This document shows positions 35,093 to 43,982 of a stretch of DNA of 64,000 nt, piece by piece. Under the pieces are notes generated by a model. That model worked only from the letters and a program-made list of their open reading frames with translations. It ran no database searches and was not told where the DNA came from. The first letter of the stretch is position 1; every line of letters begins with the position of its first letter. Both the position numbers and the translations under genes were made by a program. This DNA comes from Spirosoma rigui (GTDB lineage Bacteria > Bacteroidota > Bacteroidia > Cytophagales > Spirosomataceae), in contig NZ_CP020105.1 in the NCBI RefSeq assembly GCF_002067135.1, positions 2,976,001-3,040,000 of the forward strand. Direction: 5' to 3'.

Positions 35093-38000
35093 TTACATAC
35101 CCTGGGTGCTAAACTCTACCCGGTCCATGGCGAACAGGGCTTTCTGGCCCGCACTGGGGTTTACGAATACCAGGTAGAGCTTATGAACCCCCGAAACCGG
35201 CTGACGGAATGGGAGGTTTATCTTCCCGGCCGCGCCTTGTTTCACCTCAGCCTCGCCGAGCAGCGTGCCCGTGGGTGAGTCGAGCCGGGCTTCCAACTTA
35301 CCCCCTGCCACCTGCTCATTGGAGGCAAAGACGGATGGGGTAAGGCCCTGAATACCGGTCAGGTCGATATCATTGAACACAAGGTAGCTACCCGATTTGG
35401 TGCCGATTGCAGCCGGTCCCAGTTTGGGAATATCATACTCGAAGATATCCTGCTTTTTGTCGGCCGAAACGGCTTTGACCATTGGCGACCGCAGGGCGAT
35501 GCTCGTTGAACCCGTCAGGGGACCAACAATACCATTACCCCGGTCGGTGTAGCTGGCTGTGAGAACATAGGAGCCGTCTTTCTTTTGCTGAGCCGGAACG
35601 TAGTTACCCGCCAGCGGCTGCTTGTTGGCGGCTTTCTCGTCGGCAAGCGACAGAATGTAGCGTACCATATCGGTAGCTTCGCTTTCTTTCAGCTGGGGGT
35701 GGGCACTCATGGCCTGCTCGCCCCAGACACCGCCCCCGCCGTTGATCACTTTGCGAGCCAGCTTTCCTTCGATCTGGAAAGCGCCTTTGTATTTCTTGGC
35801 TACATCGATGTAAGCCGGTCCAATCGATTTTTTATCGATGGCGTGGCACGATTTGCAGTCGCTCAGTTCGATGAGCCGCTTACCCGTCGAGAAACCCAGA
35901 TTGGCCTGGTGACCCTGCGCAAGCATCGTTTTGTCAAAGCCTTCCAGGTAGTCGATGGTCATCGTCACGTCGTCGGCGTTAATGCCTTTCTTCAACGTAC
36001 CGTCTTCCTTGTCGACTACGTTGACGGCGTAGTTAACGGGTTTGTTGGGGAAGTAGAACGTTTTGTTACCCGCAACGGCTACGTCAACTTTAGGTTCATC
36101 GTTGCCGACTTTGATCTCCATCGACTTCGTTGCTACGTTACCGGCAGCATCTGTGACGCGCAACGTAGCCGGGTATACACCGGGTTTCGTGAACGTGACG
36201 GTGGGGCTGACCGTCGTTTGTTTCGGCATGCCCTTCCCAAATGACCACTCGTACTTGAGGGCGTCGTTGTCATAATCCATTGACTCTTTGCCGTCAAATT
36301 TCACCGTCAGCGGAGCCGAACCTACCATCTTGTTGGCGCTGGCAACCGCAACGGGCTTGCGGTTACCGGCATTGTAGGTGATGCGCGACAGGCGGGCATC
36401 GGCGTTGGCGGCAAACCACTGCTGGCCGTATTCGAGGGTGTAGAGCGAACCATCGTTGGCAAACTGCATGTCGATGATGTGCGAAAACTTCGTGCTCGGC
36501 ATAAATGTCTCCATTTTGACGAAATCGCCATTCTCTTTCATCGTGACCGGATGAATCCAGTCGCGCATCCAGTCGTAGGCGAAGAATTTGCCGTCGTAAG
36601 CACGGGGAAATTTCACCGACGATTCCGGATAGTCGTCGTAGTAGTAGACGGGACCGCCCATGGCGTTCCGGCCCCCTTTGCCAACGATGGCACCAAACTC
36701 CGGTGAGTCGGCGTAAGGATAGTAGATAAATGCTTTCTGAGCCGGTGGCAGTTCCGTCAGGCCCGTGTTGTGGGGCGAATCGTTGATAGGCTTCATGGGA
36801 TCGAACAGGGCACCGGTGGTGCTGTCCGCGAAGCTGCGGGCGTTGTAAGGGCGGTTGTCGGCCACAAACAGGGGCCAGCCATAGTATCCGGCCTTACGAG
36901 CCTGGTTCATCTCGTCGTGCCCGCGGGGACCGTATTTTGGGCTGTTTTCACCCGCGTCCGGCCCAACTTCGCCCCAGTACAGGAAGCCCGTGCGCTGATC
37001 GACCGAGATCCGGTACGGGTTCCGATTCCCCATGACGTAGATTTCAGGGCGGGTTTTGGGCGTTCCTTTCGGGAATAGGTTTCCTTCGGGGATGGTGTAG
37101 GTACCATCGGCTTCGGGGTGAATCCGCATGATCTTGCCGCGCAGATCGTTCGTGTTGCTCGACGTCAGGCGGGCATCCCAGCCGCTACGTCCTTTCCGCT
37201 CGTCGATGGGAGCAAAGCCGTTGGAGTTAAACGGGTTCGTATCGTCACCGGCCGACAGGTACAGATTCCCTTTCCGGTCCCAGGCAATGGAGCCGCCGGT
37301 GTGGCAGCAGCCGTCACGCTTCACGGGAACCGTCAGCAGGACCTTTTCAGTATTCAGCAGCAGTGTGTCCTTCACGTCGTCGTAGACGAAGCGCGACAGG
37401 TGCTGGGCGGTATCGGCAACGGTATTACCCGTCAGGGGCGAGTAATAGGCGTAGACCCACTTGTTCTGCTTGAAATTAGGATCGACGTTCAGCCCCATCA
37501 ACCCATATTCGAACTTGGTGAATACGGGGAAGTTGGCAACGACTTTCACTGACTTCTTTTTGGGATCGTAGAGCTTCAGGGCACCCTTCCGCTCAGCGAA
37601 CAGGACTTTGCCGTTGTCCAGAACGACCAGTTCTGTTGGCTCGTCCAGGCTGGCGGTTAAAATCTCCCGGTCGAAGCGGTTCTCTTCGGGGAAGGGCTGG
37701 GTTTTTGCCTGGCTGAATTTCAGGCTCGTTGCCATCACCGATTTGATGCCGCCCAGAATATGCTGGAGGAACATTGGGTCGGTATAGGATTCGTCGGTAT
37801 GACCGCCACCGGTGTAAAATGCTTTTCCTCCGTCGAAATCGTGGTGCCAGATGAAGGGGTGATTATCACCGTTCTTACCACCCTGGTAGGTCTTTTCGTC
37901 AAGTTTGCCGAGGACTTTCAGATCCTTGCCAATGCTCTTGTAACTGTACCACTCGTCGAAGCGCTTCCAGCGGTCGGGAAGCATTTTCGTAGCCGGGTGA

Positions 38001-38524
38001 TTTTTGTCGACGATCTCGATTTCTGCGTTCTGCTGTTTTGGGTGGTCGAGGAAGTAAGCTCCCGCCAGTTCGTTGTACCACGGCCAGTCATACTCGGTGT
38101 CGGCGGCTGCGTGAATACCAACATAACCACCGCCAGCCTGAATGTACCGCTCGAATGCGGCCTGCTGGGCATCATTGAGTACGTCGCCGGTGGTGCTGAG
38201 CCAGATGACGGCGCTGTACTTTTTGAGGTTGGCTTCGTTGATGTTTTCGGCATTCTCGGTGGTGTCAACGGCAAACCCGTTTTCCCGGCCGAGTTTCATG
38301 ATCGCCAGCTTACCCGCCGGAATGGAGCCGTGCCGATACCCTTTGGTTCGTGAAAACACCAGCACCCGGTTTAGGGCAACGGCGTTTGAAGCCGCTGCTA
38401 CTGCCGGTTTCGTAGCGCGTTTGGGCGTCGTTTGTGCCCATACGGGCGTATCCATGACAGGCATGGATGCCGCCAGCACACCCGCCAGCAACAAGGCGCG
38501 GGAGGGGAGCCGTAGATTTTTCAT
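35093..38524 (-). CDS. ThuA / sugar dehydrogenase / PKD / cytochrome c fusion protein
   Basis: This exported 1143-residue protein joins several modules. After a signal peptide (about 1-31) comes a ThuA-like amidotransferase-fold domain (about 45-265), with GGGYVGIHAAAD. A six-bladed PQQ-type glucose/sorbosone dehydrogenase domain follows (about 285-700), with GGSIAWDRKGNLYLSAGDD. Next is a PKD domain (about 718-805), then a c-type cytochrome domain with CKSCH at 890-894, and a C-terminal carbohydrate-binding-like domain (about 1020-1143). The set suggests a periplasmic sugar oxidation with internal electron transfer to haem. ATG 38524 gives the signal peptide. It has its own promoter box and terminator. 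The exact substrate is unknown. Confidence 0.9.
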   Translation of the reverse strand: MKNLRLPSRALLLAGVLAASMPVMDTPVWAQTTPKRATKPAVAAASNAVALNRVLVFSRTKGYRHGSIPAGKLAIMKLGRENGFAVDTTENAENINEANLKKYSAVIWLSTTGDVLNDAQQAAFERYIQAGGGYVGIHAAADTEYDWPWYNELAGAYFLDHPKQQNAEIEIVDKNHPATKMLPDRWKRFDEWYSYKSIGKDLKVLGKLDEKTYQGGKNGDNHPFIWHHDFDGGKAFYTGGGHTDESYTDPMFLQHILGGIKSVMATSLKFSQAKTQPFPEENRFDREILTASLDEPTELVVLDNGKVLFAERKGALKLYDPKKKSVKVVANFPVFTKFEYGLMGLNVDPNFKQNKWVYAYYSPLTGNTVADTAQHLSRFVYDDVKDTLLLNTEKVLLTVPVKRDGCCHTGGSIAWDRKGNLYLSAGDDTNPFNSNGFAPIDERKGRSGWDARLTSSNTNDLRGKIMRIHPEADGTYTIPEGNLFPKGTPKTRPEIYVMGNRNPYRISVDQRTGFLYWGEVGPDAGENSPKYGPRGHDEMNQARKAGYYGWPLFVADNRPYNARSFADSTTGALFDPMKPINDSPHNTGLTELPPAQKAFIYYPYADSPEFGAIVGKGGRNAMGGPVYYYDDYPESSVKFPRAYDGKFFAYDWMRDWIHPVTMKENGDFVKMETFMPSTKFSHIIDMQFANDGSLYTLEYGQQWFAANADARLSRITYNAGNRKPVAVASANKMVGSAPLTVKFDGKESMDYDNDALKYEWSFGKGMPKQTTVSPTVTFTKPGVYPATLRVTDAAGNVATKSMEIKVGNDEPKVDVAVAGNKTFYFPNKPVNYAVNVVDKEDGTLKKGINADDVTMTIDYLEGFDKTMLAQGHQANLGFSTGKRLIELSDCKSCHAIDKKSIGPAYIDVAKKYKGAFQIEGKLARKVINGGGGVWGEQAMSAHPQLKESEATDMVRYILSLADEKAANKQPLAGNYVPAQQKKDGSYVLTASYTDRGNGIVGPLTGSTSIALRSPMVKAVSADKKQDIFEYDIPKLGPAAIGTKSGSYLVFNDIDLTGIQGLTPSVFASNEQVAGGKLEARLDSPTGTLLGEAEVKQGAAGKINLPFRQPVSGVHKLYLVFVNPSAGQKALFAMDRVEFSTQGM

Positions 38525-38621
38525 AGAGATAGGATTGTTATGCAAATTGGTTGGATGGGCCTGATCAGCAGGGGCGGAACGCTTCTCTTATTCCACGGTT
38601 CGATTGGCTTTTCTCAAGAAT

Positions 38622-38629
38622 CAAAAGTA
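38622..38629 (-). promoter_or_regulatory. Candidate -7 box of the ThuA fusion gene
   Basis: On the minus strand this reads TACTTTTG, a match to TAnnTTTG, 98 bases before the start at 38524 and just after the hairpin of the preceding gene. Confidence 0.45.
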
Positions 38630-38638
38630 CAAAGAAAA

Positions 38639-38660
38639 CGAACGCCGTACCAGGCGTTCG
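38639..38660 (-). terminator. Hairpin after the META lipoprotein gene
   Basis: CGAACGCC and GGCGTTCG pair exactly over a 6-base loop, followed on the minus strand by TTTTCTTTG. It is 28 bases past the stop of the META gene. Confidence 0.65.
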
Positions 38661-38687
38661 CTCGAAATACAAAGGCATTAGAACACT

Positions 38688-39470
38688 TTAATCTACTTTC
38701 CTGAAGACCATTAGCGGGGTGTTGCCCGACAGTAGGGTGAGTCGGCCTTCGCCCACCCGGTAGAGAAGTGGCGTTGTCTGGAGTCCCGTCAAAAAGGTCC
38801 TTTCCAGATTGGTGCTGTCGTTCAGGCAGGCCATTTTTGTGGTAATGAGCGGGCCAAACAGGAGCTGGCGCGTATCGGCTTTGACGCTTCCGCTGAGCCG
38901 GTTGCAACCCGTTGTTCCGGTAACCCGCCCCTCGGTGAGCATGATTTCTAGGCGGGGTCGTTCCCGGTCACTTCCAGTTGCTGCTATTGGCTTGCCGTTC
39001 AGTTCAGCCAGTACCCAGATATCCTGCAGGAGGGAGACCTGCTGGAGAGAAACGCCACAACCTGCGTAGCTTTTGCCCCGCACTGTCACATCGACCCGGT
39101 AGTCGAACCGCTGCCCCGACATGGGGTCAACACAACTGTCGGGCCGGAACAGAGCCACAATCCGGTCAGACCCGGCTTCGGCTGCGTACCGGAACCCGCC
39201 ATTGGGTTCGGTGATCCGGTCGGGTACGGGTGTGGTTATGGAGTCGCCCGCGGGTGTTTTAAACCGCAGGATATTCTTGGATGGATTGATCGTCAACGAC
39301 CAGGATGGCTCATTGCCCAGGGCAACGACTGCGTCGCCCGCTTTGAGGTAGCGACTGTAGTCTGCCAGCGGGGCTGGACTGTTCACGGGCGTGAGTGTGG
39401 ATTTAATCTGGGTGGATGGCCGACGGCAGGAAGCGGTAGCCAGTAAAAGTCCGAATAGCAGGATACGCAT
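38688..39470 (-). CDS. META-domain lipoprotein
   Basis: This 260-residue lipoprotein has a signal ending in LATASC (Cys15). The N-terminal half (about 45-145) resembles the COG3650 type: VALGNEPSWSL and FRPDSCVDPMSG. The C-terminal half (about 150-258) is a META domain like that of E. coli HslJ, with WVLAELNGKPI, VTGTTGCNRLSG and FGPLITTKMAC. HslJ is linked to heat shock and novobiocin resistance; the role here is unknown. Paired cysteines in both halves suggest disulfides in the periplasm. The gene stands alone, with a hairpin 28 bases downstream. Confidence 0.82.
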   Translation of the reverse strand: MRILLFGLLLATASCRRPSTQIKSTLTPVNSPAPLADYSRYLKAGDAVVALGNEPSWSLTINPSKNILRFKTPAGDSITTPVPDRITEPNGGFRYAAEAGSDRIVALFRPDSCVDPMSGQRFDYRVDVTVRGKSYAGCGVSLQQVSLLQDIWVLAELNGKPIAATGSDRERPRLEIMLTEGRVTGTTGCNRLSGSVKADTRQLLFGPLITTKMACLNDSTNLERTFLTGLQTTPLLYRVGEGRLTLLSGNTPLMVFRKVD

Positions 39471-39626
39471 GGGTCTTGATCGCTGAGCATACTGCCACAG
39501 CTATTGGTATGACTTGCTACGGGCCAAAAAGTTTAATGGTGCTGTTACCTTGTCAGTGGTCCTTCCCCGGTAGAGAATGTTCATTCATCACGTCATTACG
39601 GTCGCCTACGACCAGAACCGGTTATA

Positions 39627-40643
39627 TTACCAACCTTTGGTCAGTACCGCTTCGGCGGGTTTTCCCTGCGGGCTATACTGGTCGCGCTCCCGATGGCGAA
39701 CGTCGGATTCCATGAACCATTTCCAGGCGAAACCACCGGCAAACCACGGCTGCGGCCACACGGCTTCCAGCAGGGCTGCGTAAGCATTGGTTTGGGCCGC
39801 TTCGTTGGGGACGCAATCCGTTTCGGATTCCCACGGCCGGCGGGCGGTATGATCACAACTCCGATAGCCGAATTCCGTAAATAAAACGGGCTTCTGGTAC
39901 TCCGTGCTGATGTCACGAAGTGGTTTCAGATGCTTTTTCCACCCTTTGACCATCTCCCTGACGGAAGGTTCGCGGTCGTCGGAAAGCGGGAAGTAAGCGT
40001 CGACACCAACGTAGTCCAGTTGGGCCCAGAACGGAATTTTCTCGTACCGGTCCCAATTGGCTGCGTAGGTGATCTTGCCTTTATAAATCTGCCTGACCTG
40101 CCCAATCAACGATGACCAGAACGCAGGCCGGGCAATGGCGAAACGATCGAGTTCGGTGGTGATGCAGTAGAGGTCGACATGGAGTGAGTCGGCAACCTTG
40201 GCAAAGTAGAGCACATACTGCGCGTAGTCGTGTTCGAATGATTTCCAGTCGGCTTCGGTGGTAAATTCCAGGTCGAGGTGTGAGCCCCCCTGCATCCAGA
40301 CGTGCGGCTTGAGCATGGTCTTGAGTCCCTGCATCCGGGCCATCCGGACGGTACCGGCTACCCCGGCCGGAGTTTCGCCCCACCACTGCCCAAAATTGCG
40401 TCGCTCCTTGGGCCGATTTTCGCTGAAGAAAAAATGCGGGTCGCCCTTTCGGCAGAATCCGTACGGGACAATAGCTACCCACTCGCCCCCCATTTTTCGA
40501 ACCGGTGCCAGGGCCGTTGAATCGGGCTGATGAGGAGGTGCAACCAGGTTAACGCCTTTTAACTTTGAACCGATAAACTGAAAGGGCGGGGTGGCCTGGC
40601 AGCCGAGCAACACCAGGATGAGTAAAAAGAAGCGAGTTGTCAT
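39627..40643 (-). CDS. GH113-like TIM-barrel glycoside hydrolase, lipoprotein
   Basis: This 338-residue protein has a lipoprotein signal ending in VLLGC (Cys15) and is probably on the outer membrane or facing the periplasm. The rest is a TIM barrel like GH113, a family with endo-beta-mannanases and related enzymes. Conserved features are KGVNLVAP at strand 1, LKPHVW, the acid/base region ITTELDRF (Glu164) and the nucleophile region VLFTEFGYRS (Glu257). The C-terminal WKWFMES stretch is typical of the barrel's last strand. ATG 40643 is preferred over 40676 since it starts the lipoprotein signal. Both catalytic glutamates are present, so activity is likely; the substrate is not decided. Confidence 0.8.
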   Translation of the reverse strand: MTTRFFLLILVLLGCQATPPFQFIGSKLKGVNLVAPPHQPDSTALAPVRKMGGEWVAIVPYGFCRKGDPHFFFSENRPKERRNFGQWWGETPAGVAGTVRMARMQGLKTMLKPHVWMQGGSHLDLEFTTEADWKSFEHDYAQYVLYFAKVADSLHVDLYCITTELDRFAIARPAFWSSLIGQVRQIYKGKITYAANWDRYEKIPFWAQLDYVGVDAYFPLSDDREPSVREMVKGWKKHLKPLRDISTEYQKPVLFTEFGYRSCDHTARRPWESETDCVPNEAAQTNAYAALLEAVWPQPWFAGGFAWKWFMESDVRHRERDQYSPQGKPAEAVLTKGW

Positions 40644-40709
40644 TTCAGGCAGTAAAGGGTTCAGGAAACTAGTCACATCTGCCAGGGCAGGTTTATAATC
40701 AAGTTAGCT

Positions 40710-41855
40710 ATGCGTCGTATTGTCAGTAGCCTGTTCGTCGTGCTCGTCATGATCGGAGCCATCGCTCCCGAACCCACCATTCGGTTCAGCCGCTATTTTG
40801 TGGCTGCCGAAAGTTACGAGTCCGTTGCGGTGTTCGACGTCGATAAAAACGATACCCTCGACATTGTGTCGGGCGATTTCTGGTACGAAGGACCGCGATT
40901 TCGTAAACGACATCTCATCGGAAACCAGCCCCGGCACGATCAATATTACGATGATTTTTCGACTATTCCCATGGACGTCAATGACGACGGGCGGCAGGAT
41001 TTTGTAACGGGCGGCTGGTTCGGTGGTACGCTCCGCTGGCTGGAAAATCCAGGAAAAGACGCGCGTTGGCCAATCCATACGATTGCGACGGTCGGGAATG
41101 TCGAGACGGCCCGGGCCTGGGATGTGGACGGCGACGGGAAGCTGGAAGTGGTCCCCAACAACCCTAATCATCCGTTGAAGTATGTGAAGCTCAAAACACC
41201 CGGTCCGGATTCGGCCAATCGGTTTCAGATCGTAACGGTAGCGCCCACGCAGGATCACGGTCTGGGTTTCGGCGACGTCAATGGTGATGGCCGGGGTGAC
41301 TTTATCGTGAGCAAAGGCTGGCTCGAAGCCCCCGTTGATCGTACCGCCGGACCCTGGAAACTGCATCCGGAGTTTAGTCTGGGTACTGCCAGCGTACCCA
41401 TTATTGTTACCGACGTTAACGGCGACCGGCTCAACGACCTCATCGTAGGGCAGGGCCACGGCTACGGGCTGCACTGGTACGAACAAACCCGCGACGCCAG
41501 CGGGAAACGGGGCTGGACAAAGCACCTCATCGACGATAAGAACTCTCAATACCACTGCATGGAATGGGTCGACATTACCGGCGACGGTCGTCCCGAACTC
41601 CTGACCGGCAAACGGTTTCGCGCCCACAACGGCAATGACCCCGGCGAAGAAGATCCGGTCGGGTTGTACTATTTCACCTGGGATACGGCCAGGAAACAGT
41701 TCGTAAAACATGATATCGCTTATGGTCAGGCCGGTGTCGGTAAAGGAACCGGGATCTACTTTGCCATTGCCGACCTGCGTAAAACGGGCCGGAGCGATAT
41801 TATCGTAGCTGGCAAAGACGGCCTGACGGTATTTTTCAACGAAGGGAAAAAGTAG
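40710..41855 (+). CDS. FG-GAP/VCBS-repeat beta-propeller protein
   Basis: This exported 381-residue protein is made of about six FG-GAP-like repeats, each with a calcium-binding Asp-rich loop. Loops are visible as DVDKNDTLDIV, DVNDDGRQDFV, DVDGDGKLEVV, DVNGDGRGDFIV, DVNGDRLNDLIV and DITGDGRPELL. It has an N-terminal hydrophobic leader (1-19). Such propellers are extracellular or periplasmic and bind sugars or proteins; some relatives are called aldose-epimerase-associated. It is divergent from the GH113-like gene, with only 66 bases between, so a common control region is possible. Activity is unknown. Confidence 0.85.
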   Translation: MRRIVSSLFVVLVMIGAIAPEPTIRFSRYFVAAESYESVAVFDVDKNDTLDIVSGDFWYEGPRFRKRHLIGNQPRHDQYYDDFSTIPMDVNDDGRQDFVTGGWFGGTLRWLENPGKDARWPIHTIATVGNVETARAWDVDGDGKLEVVPNNPNHPLKYVKLKTPGPDSANRFQIVTVAPTQDHGLGFGDVNGDGRGDFIVSKGWLEAPVDRTAGPWKLHPEFSLGTASVPIIVTDVNGDRLNDLIVGQGHGYGLHWYEQTRDASGKRGWTKHLIDDKNSQYHCMEWVDITGDGRPELLTGKRFRAHNGNDPGEEDPVGLYYFTWDTARKQFVKHDIAYGQAGVGKGTGIYFAIADLRKTGRSDIIVAGKDGLTVFFNEGKK

Positions 41856-42236
41856 GCTATCCGGACCATCACCATTGCCAGCGGTGAAAAATCGTTCTGG
41901 TACGTAGGCCATGCCCGTGATCCGTCAGGACGGACCGTTGGATCATATCCCTGCTCTGCCAGACGTTAGTGCCCGGTTGAACAGGGGGGGAGGATGTAGG
42001 CTTAATGTTCCGGTGGTCGATATAGGTAAGCGTATAGGGTTTGAACTGGCCATCTTTGGCGAACCCCATCACCATCGTGGGGTTGCCCGGTGGAGTGTTG
42101 GACTCCGGTTGGAATGCCGCACTAGACCGGTAGGGTGACACGACGTATCGCTAAACTTTCCCGCATTGCCCAACACCCCGAACGTAGTACTGCTGCCACC
42201 GTTTAGGGATGCTTTGGCCAACCGGCTGCTCTGCGC
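41856..42236. other. Intergenic stretch with a possible decayed coding fragment
   Basis: About 380 bases separate the FG-GAP gene from the palindrome. On the minus strand, 42141-41869 is open for 90 codons with plausible codon use in its first half (PGNPTMVMGFAKDGQFKPY and TYIDHRNIKP). It then runs into a stretch that fits better in another frame. No start, ribosome site or promoter is convincing, and I do not recognise a family. It may be the remains of a gene. Confidence 0.3.
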
Positions 42237-42314
42237 GTTGCGCATTGACGACTAAAATGACAAAAACCGCTCTCCGGAGAGCGGTTTTTGTCATTTTAGT
42301 CGTCAATGCGCAAC
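42237..42314. terminator. Exact 78-bp palindrome with terminator core
   Basis: Two 39-base halves (42237-42275 and 42276-42314) are exactly complementary with no spacer. The central CCGCTCTCCGGAGAGCGG followed by TTTTTGTC is an intrinsic terminator on both strands. The outer arms (for example GTTGCGCATTGACGAC) extend far beyond what termination needs. It lies 34 bases past the stop of the Gfo/Idh/MocA gene. Confidence 0.85.
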
Positions 42315-42347
42315 CAACGGCGAACGCATCAACGGTTGTGATACCGG

Positions 42348-43865
42348 TTACGCGTTCAGTGACCAGCCTTCGCGGTAGTCACGCTTAACGAACTGGTTGG
42401 CTTCATCGAGGTTCGTGATTTTCATGTTCTTGCCATCCCAGTTCAGTTTTTTACGACCCGGGTAGTCAAATCCTTTACCGTCGGCTTTTGCTTTCCGGAG
42501 GGTATAGCTGCGGATGGCCAGGTTACCCATCAGCACCGACTCGGTAAGCGGACCGGCGAAGTCGAACGACGACGTAAGCGCTTTATGCTCCTTACTGTTA
42601 AAGCCGGCTTTGCAGGCTTCGGTCCACAGCACCTGGTGGCCGTTTTCGGGCAGTCCGTTGCTTGGTTTAGGCGCGGCTTCCATTTTCTGGCCGCTTTTGG
42701 TATACAGACGAGGGTTGTCGCCGTACATACCACAAACGATCAGCCCTTTGTCGCCGTGCATCAGCACCCCGTTTTCGCCGTTCTCAGGCATCAGTTCGCC
42801 TTCGGGCAGCATATCGGGCCGGAACGGGCGCAGACCGCCATCTTCCCAGATCATCGTTACGGCCGACTTGTTTTTGGCCGAGGCCGGGAATTTCAACTCC
42901 ACGTGGGATGAGGGTGGGCATCCTTCGGGAATGTACTCGGGTGTCCAGTCTTTCAGGAAAACCTGACCGATACTGGTTTCAACTTCGGTAGGGTAACCCA
43001 GGCCCAGTACGCGGAATGGTACGTCCATGATATGGCACCCGATGTCGCCCAGGGCACCGGCACCGAAGTTCCACCAGCCACGCCATTTGAAGGGGTGATA
43101 GGCGGGCGTATACCCCACCTTCTGAGCGGGTCCGAGCCACAGATCCCAGTCCAGATCCACGGGCTTTTCGGCCGCGGGCTGCGGTACGGGAATACCCTGC
43201 GGCCATACGGGCCGGTTGGTCCAGAGGTTGATGGTGTGCACCGTACCAATCAGGCCCTGGTTGTACCAGTCGACCATCTGCTTCTGCTGGGGGTTGGATG
43301 ACCCCTGGTTACCCATCTGCGTAACGACCTTGTATTTGCGGGCCGCTTCGGTCAGCATCCGGGCTTCGTATATATTGTGAGTCAGCGGTTTCTGGACGTA
43401 GACGTGCTTGCCGCGCTGCATGGCAGCCATGGCGATGACTGCGTGCGTATGGTCGGCCGTCGATACCGTTACAGCATCGATGGATTTGCCTTCCTTGTCC
43501 AGCATTTCCCGGAAGTCCTTGTATCGTTTTGCGTTGGGGTGCTTAGTGAAGTTCTCTTTCACGCGGGCAAGGCCCCAGTCTACGTCACAGAGGGCCACGA
43601 TGTTGTTGGCTCCGTTATTGTATGAGTTGTTGGTATCACTGAATCCCTTACCACCAAAACCGACACCGGCAATGTTGAGTTTGTCACTCGGTGCAATGAA
43701 GCCCTTACCACCCAGCACGTGGCGGGGTACGATGAAGAAACCCGCCGTAGCCAGTGCACCGGCCTGGAGAAACTGCCGACGGCTGGTACCCGTTGTTTCT
43801 TTTGACGCTGGCGCTCCGGGCCCGGAATTGGGCTGTTTGGGCGCTGAATTATCTGCTTGGTTCAT
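42348..43865 (-). CDS. Tat-exported Gfo/Idh/MocA-family oxidoreductase
   Basis: This 505-residue protein is an NAD(P)-dependent oxidoreductase of the Gfo/Idh/MocA family, probably acting on a sugar or polyol in the periplasm. Residues 25-55 form a twin-arginine signal with SRRQFLQAGALATAGFF. The Rossmann fold starts with NIAGVGFGGKGF (about 64), and the catalytic region includes VQKPLTHNI, whose Lys is typically the general-acid residue. DIGCHIMDVPFRVLGL is a C-terminal domain hallmark. The group with Tat signals is common in Bacteroidota and Planctomycetota polysaccharide degraders. The gene is single, flanked by a perfect palindrome and a divergent GH20 gene. Confidence 0.92.
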   Translation of the reverse strand: MNQADNSAPKQPNSGPGAPASKETTGTSRRQFLQAGALATAGFFIVPRHVLGGKGFIAPSDKLNIAGVGFGGKGFSDTNNSYNNGANNIVALCDVDWGLARVKENFTKHPNAKRYKDFREMLDKEGKSIDAVTVSTADHTHAVIAMAAMQRGKHVYVQKPLTHNIYEARMLTEAARKYKVVTQMGNQGSSNPQQKQMVDWYNQGLIGTVHTINLWTNRPVWPQGIPVPQPAAEKPVDLDWDLWLGPAQKVGYTPAYHPFKWRGWWNFGAGALGDIGCHIMDVPFRVLGLGYPTEVETSIGQVFLKDWTPEYIPEGCPPSSHVELKFPASAKNKSAVTMIWEDGGLRPFRPDMLPEGELMPENGENGVLMHGDKGLIVCGMYGDNPRLYTKSGQKMEAAPKPSNGLPENGHQVLWTEACKAGFNSKEHKALTSSFDFAGPLTESVLMGNLAIRSYTLRKAKADGKGFDYPGRKKLNWDGKNMKITNLDEANQFVKRDYREGWSLNA

Positions 43866-43982
43866 GAGAAGTACTAATCAGAGTTTACAGCTAAAAGACG
43901 TCATACCGAAAATTTACCCGGATGTCGGCGTGTTTTTCCTGCCGGATGTCCGTTTATCATTGAACGCCCCAACCCATTCACC

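Noticed and set aside
40704..41912. 402-codon open frame on the minus strand opposite the FG-GAP gene
   Set aside because: The plus strand has repeated calcium-loop motifs and a proper start; the opposite frame is a shadow caused by high GC and codon bias.
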